A stretch of 64,000 bases of DNA from Pelagicoccus sp. SDUM812003 (lineage in GTDB: Bacteria > Verrucomicrobiota > Verrucomicrobiia > Opitutales > Opitutaceae): NCBI RefSeq assembly GCF_031127815.1, contig NZ_JARXHY010000006.1:124001-188000 (forward strand). The letters are read 5' to 3'. Below, one piece after another: positions 1 through 8,839 of this stretch. A program made the translations under genes and the position numbers. The notes beneath the pieces are model-generated. The model was not told the origin of the DNA and made no database searches. It saw only the letters and a program-made list of their open reading frames with translations. Numbering within the stretch: the stretch's first letter is position 1; every line of letters begins with the position of its first letter.

Positions 1-155
1 TCGGAGGTCGACCTCTCCACGCTGTTTTCCATTTCGACCGAGATCTTGGTTTTGAAATAGATGGCGAAAGCCAGGGTGCCGATGGAGAGGGACGAGAGCA
101 GGACGATGGTGATGGTGCCGACGAGTCGGGGTACGATGTTTTTGGAGACTGTCAT
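1..155 (-). CDS. N-terminus of a membrane-anchored protein, probably a sensor or chemoreceptor (partial)
   Basis: The reading frame starts with ATG at 155 and runs off the window edge. The visible part begins MTVSKNIVPRLVG and contains one hydrophobic stretch (roughly residues 10-32) followed by a charged segment (KTKISVEMENSVERST). A short cytoplasmic start, one membrane span and a polar extracytoplasmic beginning are what one expects of a methyl-accepting chemotaxis protein or a histidine kinase/cyclase with a periplasmic sensor, but nothing diagnostic is visible. No clear ribosome binding site precedes the ATG. The function is left open. Confidence 0.55.
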   Translation of the reverse strand, partial: MTVSKNIVPRLVGTITIVLLSSLSIGTLAFAIYFKTKISVEMENSVERSTS

Positions 156-263
156 AATGGGGGAGGGGCGTCCCATTGTTCTTCGGATGCAGGCCCGCTT
201 CCCATCAGTCCAAGGAGAATCAGGCAGGTTTTTTCACAGTTTGCTAACGCTCTGTCAGAGAAA

Positions 264-286
264 CTCCCTCGCGCTTTCTCAGGGAG
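264..286 (-). terminator. Possible hairpin terminator downstream of the AhpD-like gene
   Basis: CTCCCT (264-269) can pair with AGGGAG (281-286) around an 11-base loop. Read on the minus strand the stem is followed by TTTCT, a short U-rich tract. It lies about 50 bases after the stop of the gene that ends at 338. The stem is short, so this is only a candidate. Confidence 0.3.
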
Positions 287-337
287 GAAGGGAACCGGTT
301 TAGGATGAACCCGCGACCGGTCCCCGAAAAGCTTGGG

Positions 338-871
338 TTAGAGTTCGAGTGAGATCATCTGGCAGCTCTGGTAGCGCCCCATGGCCCGTTTCACTAGAGG
401 GAAGACCTGGGCTGCGGCGATGGCCAGAGCGATTTCGATCACCGCTGCTTCGCCAAGGTCGAAGACCAGCTCCTTTCGCAAGTCCGCTAGCTCGGGCTCG
501 TTTGCCAGAACGGCTCGGGTGAACCGCTGCACGGCGAGATTCATCCCAGTCAACGGCTTCCCCTGCAGGGCCACGCTTTCGATCAACTCCTTGCGCACGC
601 CATCGTGCTTGGCGTAGGTGACGGCGAGCTGAAGGCAAGGCCCGCAGTCGGCAATCCGGTAAGCGCTCAGCTTGGCCACGTAGTAGGCTTCCAGCGGGGC
701 GTGCTTGCGATGCCCTGCCATGGGCAGGAAACCGTTGAAGACTTCCAACGCTTCAGGGGCGTGCGTCAGCATTTCCTTCAGGTAGGTCGCGTCGTAGCCG
801 GTTCCTTGCTCGAAGGCCTCGATGTCCGCGAGCTGTTTCGATTGCTGTGGATCAATGGTGTTTTGTGTCAT
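338..871 (-). CDS. AhpD-like / carboxymuconolactone decarboxylase family protein
   Basis: A 177-residue protein of the AhpD-like alkylhydroperoxidase superfamily. The segment Y-R-I-A-D-C-G-P-C-L puts a CxxC pair at C76 and C79, the redox pair that family members use in peroxide reduction or disulfide exchange; the surrounding all-alpha pattern and the length (150-190 residues) also fit. The family usually has a His a few residues after the second Cys; here the following segment is LQLAVTYAKHDG, with the nearest His at about residue 88, so whether the proton relay is complete is unclear. The ATG at 871 is preceded by AAGGGA at a suitable distance. It stands alone, with no peroxiredoxin partner next to it. 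Family assignment is firm; substrate is unknown. Confidence 0.8.
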   Translation of the reverse strand: MTQNTIDPQQSKQLADIEAFEQGTGYDATYLKEMLTHAPEALEVFNGFLPMAGHRKHAPLEAYYVAKLSAYRIADCGPCLQLAVTYAKHDGVRKELIESVALQGKPLTGMNLAVQRFTRAVLANEPELADLRKELVFDLGEAAVIEIALAIAAAQVFPLVKRAMGRYQSCQMISLEL

Positions 872-1026
872 CGATCCCTTTGACGAAATGCCCGGCTCGG
901 TTGTGACAGAAGGTTGATCGGTTAAGCCTCAACCCCTCGCAAGGTAGGCCTGGGCGCAAACTCGTCCGAGGCCCGCTTTCTTCGACTGCCCCTTGCGTCG
1001 CCTGGTTCGCCGATGCCCAAATGAGA

Positions 1027-1058
1027 AACTGTTCTTCGCCACGTTGCGAAGAACAGTT
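1027..1058. repeat. Perfect 13-bp inverted repeat with 6-base loop, possible dispersed palindrome
   Basis: AACTGTTCTTCGC (1027-1039) is followed by the loop CACGTT and then by its exact reverse complement GCGAAGAACAGTT (1046-1058). There is no following T-run, so it does not look like an intrinsic terminator. The 13-mer TTCGCCACGTTGC at 1035-1047 recurs in opposite orientation at 51253-51265, which suggests a small dispersed palindromic element. Confidence 0.55.
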
Positions 1059-1131
1059 GCGGAAACGGATCTTCTAGATGGCAGCTTTGCTGCAGCGGGC
1101 AGCGGAGTTGGGGAAGCAGAGGGGACGAGGA

Positions 1132-1370
1132 GCGTTCGGCTTGCGCATGCCGAAAATCGACGGCTTCGAAACGATTCGTCAGCTCAATGATCTCGATCCT
1201 CGCATGAGCTTCGCAGTCGTGACTGGCCACGTCGATCAAGCGTATCGGGAAATCGGTGACAATCTGGCCCCATGCCGGTGAGGATCATCGAAAAGGCTTT
1301 TGATATGCAGGAGCTGTACGATTCGATCTACGAGCTGGTGGCGCCTTGGAATCGTATCCATGGGGATTGA
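1132..1370 (+). pseudogene. Remnant of a response-regulator receiver domain, frameshifted
   Basis: Translation from about 1132 reads FGLRMPKIDGFETIRQL and continues through MSFAVVTGHVDQAYREI, a clear receiver-domain pattern (the RMPxxDG motif after the phospho-acceptor, then the (V/I)(V/I)T-G strand). The aspartate that should precede L-R-M-P is Gly (GGC where GAC is expected). The frame then fails: the C-terminal part, starting PVRIIEKAFDMQEL and ending at TGA 1368-1370, lies in a different frame from about 1272. The first part of the domain, with the acidic pocket, is not recognisable upstream. So it is a truncated, frameshifted, inactive receiver fragment between the AhpD-like gene and hrpA. 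A sequencing error could explain the frameshift but not the lost Asp and N-terminus. Confidence 0.7.
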
Positions 1371-1399
1371 CGCCGCGTTTCCGCAGCGCCGTTTTCGAG

Positions 1400-4300
1400 C
1401 TACCCGAAAAGCTTCTTGAGGGAATCGAGGTCCGCCTGGGTCGGACGATCGGTTGGAGGAGATTTCGATGAGGAGCCTCGCGGGCTCTGGCCGCCTCGTC
1501 CGGGCGTTGGGCGCTTTTCGGTATCCTTGTCCGTCGCGAGGACGTCGTGGGAAGAGGCTCGGTCGAAGGCTTGGTCGAGTTTCTTTGGAGAGACTGGATA
1601 GGCGGTGCCGAGGTGTTGCGCGAAGACTGAGACAGCGAATTCCTCGATCATCCAGCGAAGCTCGGATCTGGTCTTGGCATCCATGTCGCTCGCCTGCTGC
1701 CTCAGGCGCGTTCGGTAGCGCTCCACTTGCGTTTGGCGCTGTGCATCGCGAGCGGGATCCTTGCCCTGGGTTTCGAAGCGCCGCTGGATGCACTCGAGGT
1801 AGACCGGAAGCCGCGCCAGGACATGGTGCGGTGTGTGGCGCAGAAAGTCTGGAGGAAGCAGGCGTTCGATATCGTGAGAGAACTGCTTGAACAGTTCGGC
1901 TTGAACCACGAGGCCTTGTCGCTTTTCCAGAAGCGTTTTCAGTTGGTCGACGACTCGGTAGAGAATGCCCTTCGATCGATCGTGAGCGGCATCGCGAGCA
2001 GCCAGCAGCGCTTCCGGATCTAGTGTAGTTAGATCGTGGGTACGAAGGGCCAGTCTGATGTGCTCGAAGACGTCCTCCTGAAGTTCGGCTATGGGGCGGA
2101 AGGCGACGCCGGCGGGACCGACGCGTTTCACTTCCTTTAGGTCGCTCCTGATCCATGCCAGCTCCCGTCGGAGTTCGTGTTCGAGAAATGCGGCGATGCC
2201 CCGCTGGTTCGACATCGCGGCATCATCGGGCGAAGGGAAAAGGTACAGACTGACGCTCGACTGATCGGCGGAGACGCGCAGGGCGGGGTACGCATAGAGC
2301 GGAAGCCCGTTGATCGAGCCAATGCGAATGCGGAGTTCTGGCAGGTTGGGCGATTTCGCGTCGACCCCGCTAAGCGACAGGGCCTTGCGGAGGTCCGCTA
2401 TCGATTCGATCGGTCGCTCGAAGCGGTCGCGGGCTTGCCGCCAGAGGGCGTCGGCTTTCCCCTTGGGCTCCTTGCTTAGCAGCTGTTCGGTTTCCGAAAG
2501 CTGTTTTTGGATGGAGGCCACGTCTCGGCCTTGCGCGATGGCGTTTCCCTTTTTGTCGAAGACCTCCACCCGAGCTCGCAGGTGATCGGGGATCGCGGAG
2601 TCGTCCCAATCGGATTCGTAGGTTTCGATCGAATACGTTTTCAGCAAATGCGCCTTGAGAGATTCGACAAGCGTTTGGTGGGTGGGGCGCAGCTCTTGTG
2701 AGATGGTCCGGGCCCTCTCGGCTAGAGGCTGCAGACGCTGGCGGATCTGCTTGGGCAAGGCCTTGAGCAAGGCCAGCGTTTTGGCTTCGAGATGCCCGGG
2801 GACCAGCCAGTCGAGCAAGGCATCGCTGAGCTCTTTGGTCTTGTGGTAGGGCAGCCTGAGAGTGACGCCGTCCTTCTGGTGCCCGTGTTTGTACTGGTAC
2901 TCGATGGGCAGGGCGGCGTTTCCGAGCTCCACGCTCTCTGGAAAAAGGGACAGGTCCACGGCAGCCTCCTCGGTTGCGGTGAGATCCGACTCCTTCATGT
3001 AGAGAGAACTTTGAACCGCGGATGAGCGCGGATGGGCGGGGATGTTTTCGGATGCGGGATCGGGTCGATGGGACGCGCGTGCTGGTACGTCCCTCGCCAC
3101 CTTTAGCAAGCGGTTGAGGTCGTGGATGGAGGCGATGCTTTGCAGGCGATCGCGGTAGAAGCGAAAGGCCGCCTCTTCGACTCCCATCCAATGGGCGACG
3201 GAGATGACAGTCTGGGCGTTTTGGATACGGCGTAAGAGACGTCGGTTCTCTTCGAGAAAGTTCCAATTTGCGGGAGCCTCGAATTCCTCGTTGAGCAAGG
3301 CTTCACGAATGAAGATTTCAGTCGCTTTATGTGCGTCGACTTTGAGATAGCTGACATTCTTGTTCTGTATCTCCAATCCGTGGATACGTAGAGATTCGCG
3401 AGCGATGACGCGTCCTTCTTGTGGGAGGAATTGTGGGTCGCTGTAGTGGCGGCTGAGAATGTGCTGGCCCACGTCGACGATCCAGCGCGGATCGATGGAG
3501 GCGACGGTGCGGGCGTAGAGGCGATTGGTTTCGACGATCTCGCCCGCCATGATCCACTCGGGGCTCTTCTTCCGCGGACCGGCTTCGGTGCCGACGGCTT
3601 TGCGTTTCCCCTTTTTGTCGAAGGGTTGTTTGATGAAGAGGCCTGAACCAGGAAAGATCAGCGGTTTGCGGTTTCCGCTGCAGCGGTAGAGGTTCTGCTC
3701 CTGGCGTTGGCCCACGTTGGCGAGCAGCCCGGTTAACAGGCAAGCGTGGATGGCGTGGTAGCGAGCGCTGTCACGCTCGAGCGTGTCGGTAGTTGAGCTT
3801 TGGTTACGTTGTTTCTCTGGCGGGTCCTTTGGAAGCGAGCGATCGAGCTGATCGTAGATGTCGCGCCACTCGCGCATTCGAAGGTAGTTGAGAAAGTGGG
3901 ACTTGCAGAACTTGCGCAGCTTGCCTTGAGAAAGGCGATCGAACTCGTCGTGCAGCGCCTCCCAGATGTTCAGCAAAGTGAGGAAATCGGAGTGCGGGTG
4001 ATCGAATCGAGAGTGGGCTTGCCGAGCGGCCGCTTCTTTGCCCAGCGGGCGTTCCCTCGGGTCCTGAATGGAGAGAGCGGAAGCGATCACCAGGACCTCG
4101 TGGGTGACGCCGTGGCGTTGAGCTTCGAGCAGCATACGCCCGACGGTCGGGTCGATGGGCAGCTTGCAGAGCTGCCGCCCCAGCGGAGAGAGCTCGAAAC
4201 GGGGGGCCTGCTCGATTTGGGAATCCGGGCTCGGGGGTTCCGGCTGTTTCGAGGAACTGCGGATGGCTCCGAGTTCCTGGAGCAAGCCGTATCCTGCGGT

Positions 4301-5521
4301 GATGGCGGCAGGGGTGGGCGGATCGATGAACGGAAAGTCCTCCACACGGCCCAGTCGGGAAGCCAGCATGCGAAGGATGACGTCGGCGAGGTTTGCTCGC
4401 TGAATTTCAGGAATTGAATAGACTGGGCGAGATTCGAAGTCCTTTTCTGAATACAGACGGATGCAGATGCCATCGGCGACGCGCCCGCAGCGGCCTTTTC
4501 GCTGATTGGCGGAGCTTTGGGAAACCTTGACGATAGGGAGCCGCTTGGTGCGTCCGCGCGGATTGTAGCGAGAGATCCGAGCGAGGCCGGTGTCGATGAC
4601 GAATCGAATGCCCGGGATGGTGAGTGAGGTCTCCGCGATATTTGTGGCCAGCACCAGCTTTCGTTTGGAGGCAGGAAGGAAGATGCGTTGCTGGTCCTTG
4701 TTGGACAGTCGACCAAAACAAGGAACGATCTCCATGCGGCGGCCGAATCGTCCCTCCAGAAGCTCCATGGCCTCGCGAATGTCCTTTTCCGTAGGAAGAA
4801 ACGCGAGTATGTCGCCCACGCCGAACTCGTCCTGTATCCGTTGTACGGATTCGCTAATTCCTTCGAGGTAGGTGAAGTCGCCAGCGTCTTCGAGCAGTTC
4901 GTCGAGCGGGGCGTAGACTACGTCGACCGGGTACATGCGGCCTGACACCTCGATGATGGGGGCTCCACCGAAGGCCTGGGAAAACTTCTCCGTGTCGATG
5001 GTCGCTGAGGTGATGATGACCTTGAGTTCCGGGCGCTTTTCGCGAAGCCGGTTGAGGTAGCCAAGCAGGAAGTCGATGTTGAGGGAGCGTTCGTGAGCTT
5101 CGTCGATAATGACCGCGTCGTACTCCCGCATGAGCGGATCGTTTTGTATTTCGGAGAGCAGCATGCCGTCGGTCATGAACTTGACGCGAGTGCGCTTGCT
5201 GGTTTGATCGGTGAATCGGATCTTAGCGCCCACCTCTCGACCGAAGTCCACCTTGAGCTCGTCCGCCACTCGTTGCGCGACCGACAATGCGGCGACGCGC
5301 CTCGGCTGTGTGCAGGCGATCTTGCCTTTTTTGCCCAATCCGGCGGCAAGGCACATCTTGGGGATCTGAGTCGTCTTTCCGGAGCCGGTTTCACCCGCTA
5401 GCACGATGACGGGATGTCGTCGGATTGCGGATACGATTTCATCCTTCCTCTTGCAGATCGGAAGATCGGGCGGGAAATCGATGTCGGCGAATGGATCGGG
5501 TCTATGCGGTGCTTGGCCCAC
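1400..5521 (-). CDS. hrpA: ATP-dependent RNA helicase HrpA (DEAH box)
   Basis: A 1373-residue DEAH-box helicase, close to the length of E. coli HrpA (about 1300). Walker A is GETGSGKT at 43-50, the DEAH box is at 140-143 (VIIDEAHERS), motif III SAT follows (IITSATIDTEKF), and motif VI is QRKGRCGR. A helicase-associated domain and the OB-fold region follow, and the last ~600 residues match the DUF3418 region typical of HrpA rather than HrpB. Expected role: ATP-driven RNA unwinding in RNA processing and rescue of stalled ribosomes. The start is GTG at 5521 with no strong Shine-Dalgarno; no better in-frame start precedes the nucleotide-binding motif. A charged insert between residues about 850 and 885 is poorly conserved-looking. 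It appears to be transcribed alone. Confidence 0.95.
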   Translation of the reverse strand: MGQAPHRPDPFADIDFPPDLPICKRKDEIVSAIRRHPVIVLAGETGSGKTTQIPKMCLAAGLGKKGKIACTQPRRVAALSVAQRVADELKVDFGREVGAKIRFTDQTSKRTRVKFMTDGMLLSEIQNDPLMREYDAVIIDEAHERSLNIDFLLGYLNRLREKRPELKVIITSATIDTEKFSQAFGGAPIIEVSGRMYPVDVVYAPLDELLEDAGDFTYLEGISESVQRIQDEFGVGDILAFLPTEKDIREAMELLEGRFGRRMEIVPCFGRLSNKDQQRIFLPASKRKLVLATNIAETSLTIPGIRFVIDTGLARISRYNPRGRTKRLPIVKVSQSSANQRKGRCGRVADGICIRLYSEKDFESRPVYSIPEIQRANLADVILRMLASRLGRVEDFPFIDPPTPAAITAGYGLLQELGAIRSSSKQPEPPSPDSQIEQAPRFELSPLGRQLCKLPIDPTVGRMLLEAQRHGVTHEVLVIASALSIQDPRERPLGKEAAARQAHSRFDHPHSDFLTLLNIWEALHDEFDRLSQGKLRKFCKSHFLNYLRMREWRDIYDQLDRSLPKDPPEKQRNQSSTTDTLERDSARYHAIHACLLTGLLANVGQRQEQNLYRCSGNRKPLIFPGSGLFIKQPFDKKGKRKAVGTEAGPRKKSPEWIMAGEIVETNRLYARTVASIDPRWIVDVGQHILSRHYSDPQFLPQEGRVIARESLRIHGLEIQNKNVSYLKVDAHKATEIFIREALLNEEFEAPANWNFLEENRRLLRRIQNAQTVISVAHWMGVEEAAFRFYRDRLQSIASIHDLNRLLKVARDVPARASHRPDPASENIPAHPRSSAVQSSLYMKESDLTATEEAAVDLSLFPESVELGNAALPIEYQYKHGHQKDGVTLRLPYHKTKELSDALLDWLVPGHLEAKTLALLKALPKQIRQRLQPLAERARTISQELRPTHQTLVESLKAHLLKTYSIETYESDWDDSAIPDHLRARVEVFDKKGNAIAQGRDVASIQKQLSETEQLLSKEPKGKADALWRQARDRFERPIESIADLRKALSLSGVDAKSPNLPELRIRIGSINGLPLYAYPALRVSADQSSVSLYLFPSPDDAAMSNQRGIAAFLEHELRRELAWIRSDLKEVKRVGPAGVAFRPIAELQEDVFEHIRLALRTHDLTTLDPEALLAARDAAHDRSKGILYRVVDQLKTLLEKRQGLVVQAELFKQFSHDIERLLPPDFLRHTPHHVLARLPVYLECIQRRFETQGKDPARDAQRQTQVERYRTRLRQQASDMDAKTRSELRWMIEEFAVSVFAQHLGTAYPVSPKKLDQAFDRASSHDVLATDKDTEKRPTPGRGGQSPRGSSSKSPPTDRPTQADLDSLKKLFG

Positions 5522-5593
5522 GGGAAGGGAGAAGGATCTCTGGTCGGCTAGGTCGTGTGGATATGGGAGATAACAGGGACGAAGCGCGAAAGG

Positions 5594-6070
5594 TTAGGAG
5601 GCAGGAGGCGGCAGCGTTTTAGGAAAGGCGCTGGATTGAAAAAGCGGTTCGCTTCGCTCCGGGGCGAGTAGGATGGTTTTCAATCCAGAGTAGGGGCTCT
5701 CCTTGCGGTCCATAAAATGCACGGTGTTTCGGGAGAGCTCGGAGCGGAAAAAACGTTTGGCGGCTCGCTGAATCGCAGCGGTCTGGAGGGCGCTGTCCGG
5801 GAGCTCGACCAGGATGAGAGCCGCTTGACCTTGGGCGTATGCCATGGTGAGGAGTCGCTGGGCTTCAGGGAGCTCGCTCTCTTCGCGAACGATGAGGATC
5901 AGGGAGCTCGCCGAATCGAGCTTGTCCCGCAGGGTCGTTTCCTGCCCCGCTAGCGAGAGGAGCGGAGTGGCGGTGGCGACAGGGCATAGCGTCGCGAAGC
6001 AAGCTGCGACCACCGGTGCGAGGCGACGTCGAAATGTATTCAAAAAATGGTGTTTCTGAGGGAAGTTCAC
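5594..6070 (-). CDS. Small exported protein of unknown function
   Basis: A 158-residue protein with an N-terminal signal peptide (basic FRRRLAP, then hydrophobic VVAACFATLCPVATA, cleavage likely near residue 35). The mature part alternates hydrophobic strands and helices (SASSLILIVREESELPE, QAALILVELPDSAL), like a small alpha/beta fold, but shows no metal ligands or catalytic motif I recognise. It begins three bases after the stop of the Cu/Zn permease gene (stop at 6074), so the two are probably co-transcribed and the protein may act with the permease in the periplasm. That link is inferred only from position. Confidence 0.65.
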   Translation of the reverse strand: MNFPQKHHFLNTFRRRLAPVVAACFATLCPVATATPLLSLAGQETTLRDKLDSASSLILIVREESELPEAQRLLTMAYAQGQAALILVELPDSALQTAAIQRAAKRFFRSELSRNTVHFMDRKESPYSGLKTILLAPERSEPLFQSSAFPKTLPPPAS

Positions 6071-6073
6071 CAG

Positions 6074-7390
6074 CTATGCTTCTTTGGATCCCTTGTATTC
6101 GAATCCCAATGACTCCACCATGGCGCGCGTCGCTGACTCGTCGAAGCGCTCCGCTCGTATGATCGCGGTTTCGCTTTGTCGGTCGACCGAGACCACTTTC
6201 GGGGCGAAAGCCAACTCGCTCAGCCCGCTGCGAATGGAGCTTTCGCAGTGGCTGCAGTTCATGCCGGCGATCTTCAGCGAAACGGTTTTGAGATCGCTCG
6301 CCACGGAAGGCGAGCGAGCGGGTTGCTGCGCTTTTTTCGATTTGAGAAGTGGCAGCGCCTTCGGGTAGAGCAGCAGGGCAAGCAGCGCTGCCCCGCCAAG
6401 GTGTTTCCAAAGCGGAAGCTCCTCCATGTGGTGCGACATGCCGGCCACGCCCAAGGTCCCCGTGTCGAGCAGCGCGTGGTAGACGGCCGCAGCAATCCAG
6501 GTGGTGAGCACCACCCCGAGCACGTAGAAGACGGTGGAGCGGCCGCCGAGGATTTTTCGCATGGCAAGGATGGTGGTGACATTGGTCGCGGGTCCGGCGA
6601 TGAGCAGCACCAAGGCGGCGCTGATCGGCAGTCCGCTGTGCACCAGGGCGAGGGCGAGCGGGATGGATCCGGTGGAGCAAATGTAGAAGGGCACCGAGAT
6701 GACGGTAGCCAACAGGATGGCGGAGAAGACGCCTCCGGGAATGTCCGAAAGCAGATCGGCCGGGGCGAAGGCGGCGATGAGACCGGCCAGCAGGAAGCCG
6801 ACGAGCAAGGCGTTGGCGAGGTCTCCCGGCATGGTTACGAACCCGTAGCGCAGGGACTGTTTCACGGTAGGCGTCTCGGGCTGGGGCGCCGTTTGAGCGA
6901 CTGCTCCCATGCCGGAGGCGACGGGGGAGCTCGAAGTCAGTTTCTGAAAGGCGGGCTTTTTCGGCGGGGAGTCGGCGTTTTTATCGAAGAGTTGAACTGA
7001 GAGGCCGACCAGGATGCCGGAGGCGAATGCTACGATGATCTTGTAGACTGCGAAGACCGGTCCCAGCAAGCCGTAGGTGGCCAGGAAGCTGTCCACTCCG
7101 GTTTGTGGAGTGGAGGTGAGGAAGGAAACCGCAGCCCCGTTGCTGGCACCTTTGTTGCGCAGGCTCATGGTGACCGGGATGACGCCGCAGGAGCACAGCG
7201 GCATCGGCACGCCCACCACGCTGCCCCAGACGATGGAGCTGAGTTTCGGCTTTCCCATCAAGCCCTCCACCCAGCTTCGGCGCAGCACGCGATGCAGCAA
7301 GGCGGAGATCGCGAGCCCGAGGATGAGGTAGGGCCCCATCTCGGCGATCATCAGCCAAGTCTGAATGAAGAACTGGTTTAGGGCGTTCAT
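6074..7390 (-). CDS. SO_0444-type Cu/Zn efflux permease with C-terminal HMA domain
   Basis: A 438-residue membrane protein. The first ~340 residues form two blocks of hydrophobic helices of the permease family once called DUF318/UPF0718. The signature PLCSCGVIP lies at 64-72 (C66, C68), with the second-half counterpart around ICSTGSIPLALAL. A linker leads to a heavy-metal-associated domain with GMNCSHC near residue 375-380. This architecture (permease plus fused HMA) is that of the SO_0444 family of Cu/Zn efflux transporters, distinct from arsenic ArsP, which lacks HMA. The likely role is export of copper or zinc across the inner membrane, with the HMA domain delivering the ion from the cytoplasm. 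The start ATG is at 7390. It is followed three bases later by a small exported protein gene. Confidence 0.85.
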   Translation of the reverse strand: MNALNQFFIQTWLMIAEMGPYLILGLAISALLHRVLRRSWVEGLMGKPKLSSIVWGSVVGVPMPLCSCGVIPVTMSLRNKGASNGAAVSFLTSTPQTGVDSFLATYGLLGPVFAVYKIIVAFASGILVGLSVQLFDKNADSPPKKPAFQKLTSSSPVASGMGAVAQTAPQPETPTVKQSLRYGFVTMPGDLANALLVGFLLAGLIAAFAPADLLSDIPGGVFSAILLATVISVPFYICSTGSIPLALALVHSGLPISAALVLLIAGPATNVTTILAMRKILGGRSTVFYVLGVVLTTWIAAAVYHALLDTGTLGVAGMSHHMEELPLWKHLGGAALLALLLYPKALPLLKSKKAQQPARSPSVASDLKTVSLKIAGMNCSHCESSIRSGLSELAFAPKVVSVDRQSETAIIRAERFDESATRAMVESLGFEYKGSKEA

Positions 7391-7501
7391 AGGAAACTGG
7401 AAATAGGGGGCGTCGGTTTGCGATTCGAGAAAAGAATTCAGGTGGCGCTCGGCAAGCTTGGTTCTTGATACGCGTCGCGGCGGGTGGTCTGTTCACGACC
7501 G

Positions 7502-8839
7502 ATGAAGCTCTGGAACCCGAAAACGCCTTTCAGTCCCTCCGAGGCGCCGCTGCACTACGGATGGGCGATCGCCGTGGTGGGCACGCTCGGCATGCTCGCC
7601 AGCGTGCCCGGCCAGACCATTGGAGTGAACGTTTTCAGCGAGCGTCTGATTGGGGCTCTCGAGCTGAGCCGCATCAACGTCAGCGCCGCCTATTTCGCCG
7701 GAACGGCGCTGAGCGGATTCATCCTGCCGTACGCCGGGACGCTGTTCGACCGCTTCGGAGCGCGCCGCTTGATCGCGCTGGCCAGCGTGGGCCTGGCCGC
7801 GTCGCTGGTTTTCATGAGCTTCGTTGATCACCTTGCGGGCGCGGTGGAGCGACTCGTTTCGGTTGAAAGTCTGGGGTTCGCCATCCGGGTCGCCACGCTC
7901 ACGGTGGGTTTCTTTCTCATCCGATTTTGGGGCCAAGGGGTGGTGATGATGACCTCTCGAAACATGATTGGAAAGTGGTGGGTAGCCCATCGCGGAAAGG
8001 TGTTTTCCATCGGCGGCATCGCGGTGGCGGTGTGTTTTTCGCTCACTCCTCAAGCCTTCGACTGGCTCATCGAGCGTGTCGGCTGGCGGGAAGCCTGGTG
8101 GCTGATGGCGCTTGGGCTCGCGCCGTTCTTCTGCTCGTTCGCCTGGCTGCTGTACCGCGACAATCCTCAGGAGTGCGGACTCGAGCCGGATGCTGGACTG
8201 GCGGTCGACGAGGCGAAGTCGCAGGATCCCGAGTTTCGCATCGTGAAGGAATTCCAGCGGACGGAGGCCTTGAAAACCTATTCATTCTGGGCCTTCAGTT
8301 TGGTTTTCGCCCTGCAAGCCTGCTATTTCACCGCCTTCTCCTTCCACGTCATCGACGTGGCGGCGGACGTGGGCATGAGCAAGGGTGGCATGCTGGCGCT
8401 TTTTTTCCCGTCGGCGGTGCTCAATGGGGCGGTCAGTCTGTTCGTGGGCTGGGCCTGCGATCGCTGGCGGCTGAAGTACCTGCTGGCCTTCATGGCTTCG
8501 GGAAACCTCGTGGCGGCGTTGGGCTTGGGGCTTGCTCATCCGGTGATAATGCCAGCCTGCGTGGTGATCGGCTTCGGGATTAGCGGTGGCTGCTTCGGGG
8601 CTTTGAGCGGCGTGTTCATGCCGCGCTTTTTCGGTCTCAAGCATTTGGGGGCGATCAGCGGATTTTTCGCCTCGCTCATCGTGCTTGGCAGCGCAGTGGG
8701 GCCCTTGGCCTTCAGTCTGGCCCGCAGCTTTCTCGGCAGCTACGCCTTCGCTCACTGGGTGGCGGGAGGCCTTTCGCTCTCGCTGATGGTGGGAGCCAGG
8801 TGGGCCAACAATCCGCAGCGGGGGCTGGCGAAATCCTGA
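7502..8839 (+). CDS. Major facilitator superfamily transporter
   Basis: A 445-residue protein with about 12 hydrophobic helices in two halves. The first loop carries the MFS motif A pattern (GTLFDRFGARRLI), a second copy of the G-x-x-x-D-R-x pattern occurs in the second half (FVGWACDRWRLKYLL), and the helix pattern resembles oxalate/formate-antiporter-like MFS carriers. The substrate cannot be inferred. I chose ATG 7502 (MKLWNPKTPF); an in-frame GTG at 7484 would add six residues, and neither has a clear ribosome binding site. The stop TGA (8837-8839) abuts the stop of the convergent gene (8840-8842), so the ten bases CCTGATCAGG carry both gene ends with no room for a terminator. Confidence 0.85.
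   Translation: MKLWNPKTPFSPSEAPLHYGWAIAVVGTLGMLASVPGQTIGVNVFSERLIGALELSRINVSAAYFAGTALSGFILPYAGTLFDRFGARRLIALASVGLAASLVFMSFVDHLAGAVERLVSVESLGFAIRVATLTVGFFLIRFWGQGVVMMTSRNMIGKWWVAHRGKVFSIGGIAVAVCFSLTPQAFDWLIERVGWREAWWLMALGLAPFFCSFAWLLYRDNPQECGLEPDAGLAVDEAKSQDPEFRIVKEFQRTEALKTYSFWAFSLVFALQACYFTAFSFHVIDVAADVGMSKGGMLALFFPSAVLNGAVSLFVGWACDRWRLKYLLAFMASGNLVAALGLGLAHPVIMPACVVIGFGISGGCFGALSGVFMPRFFGLKHLGAISGFFASLIVLGSAVGPLAFSLARSFLGSYAFAHWVAGGLSLSLMVGARWANNPQRGLAKS

Noticed and set aside
993-1190. Plus-strand 65-codon frame covering the palindrome
   Set aside because: Its sequence is mostly the translation of the palindrome and of the receiver remnant in the wrong frame.
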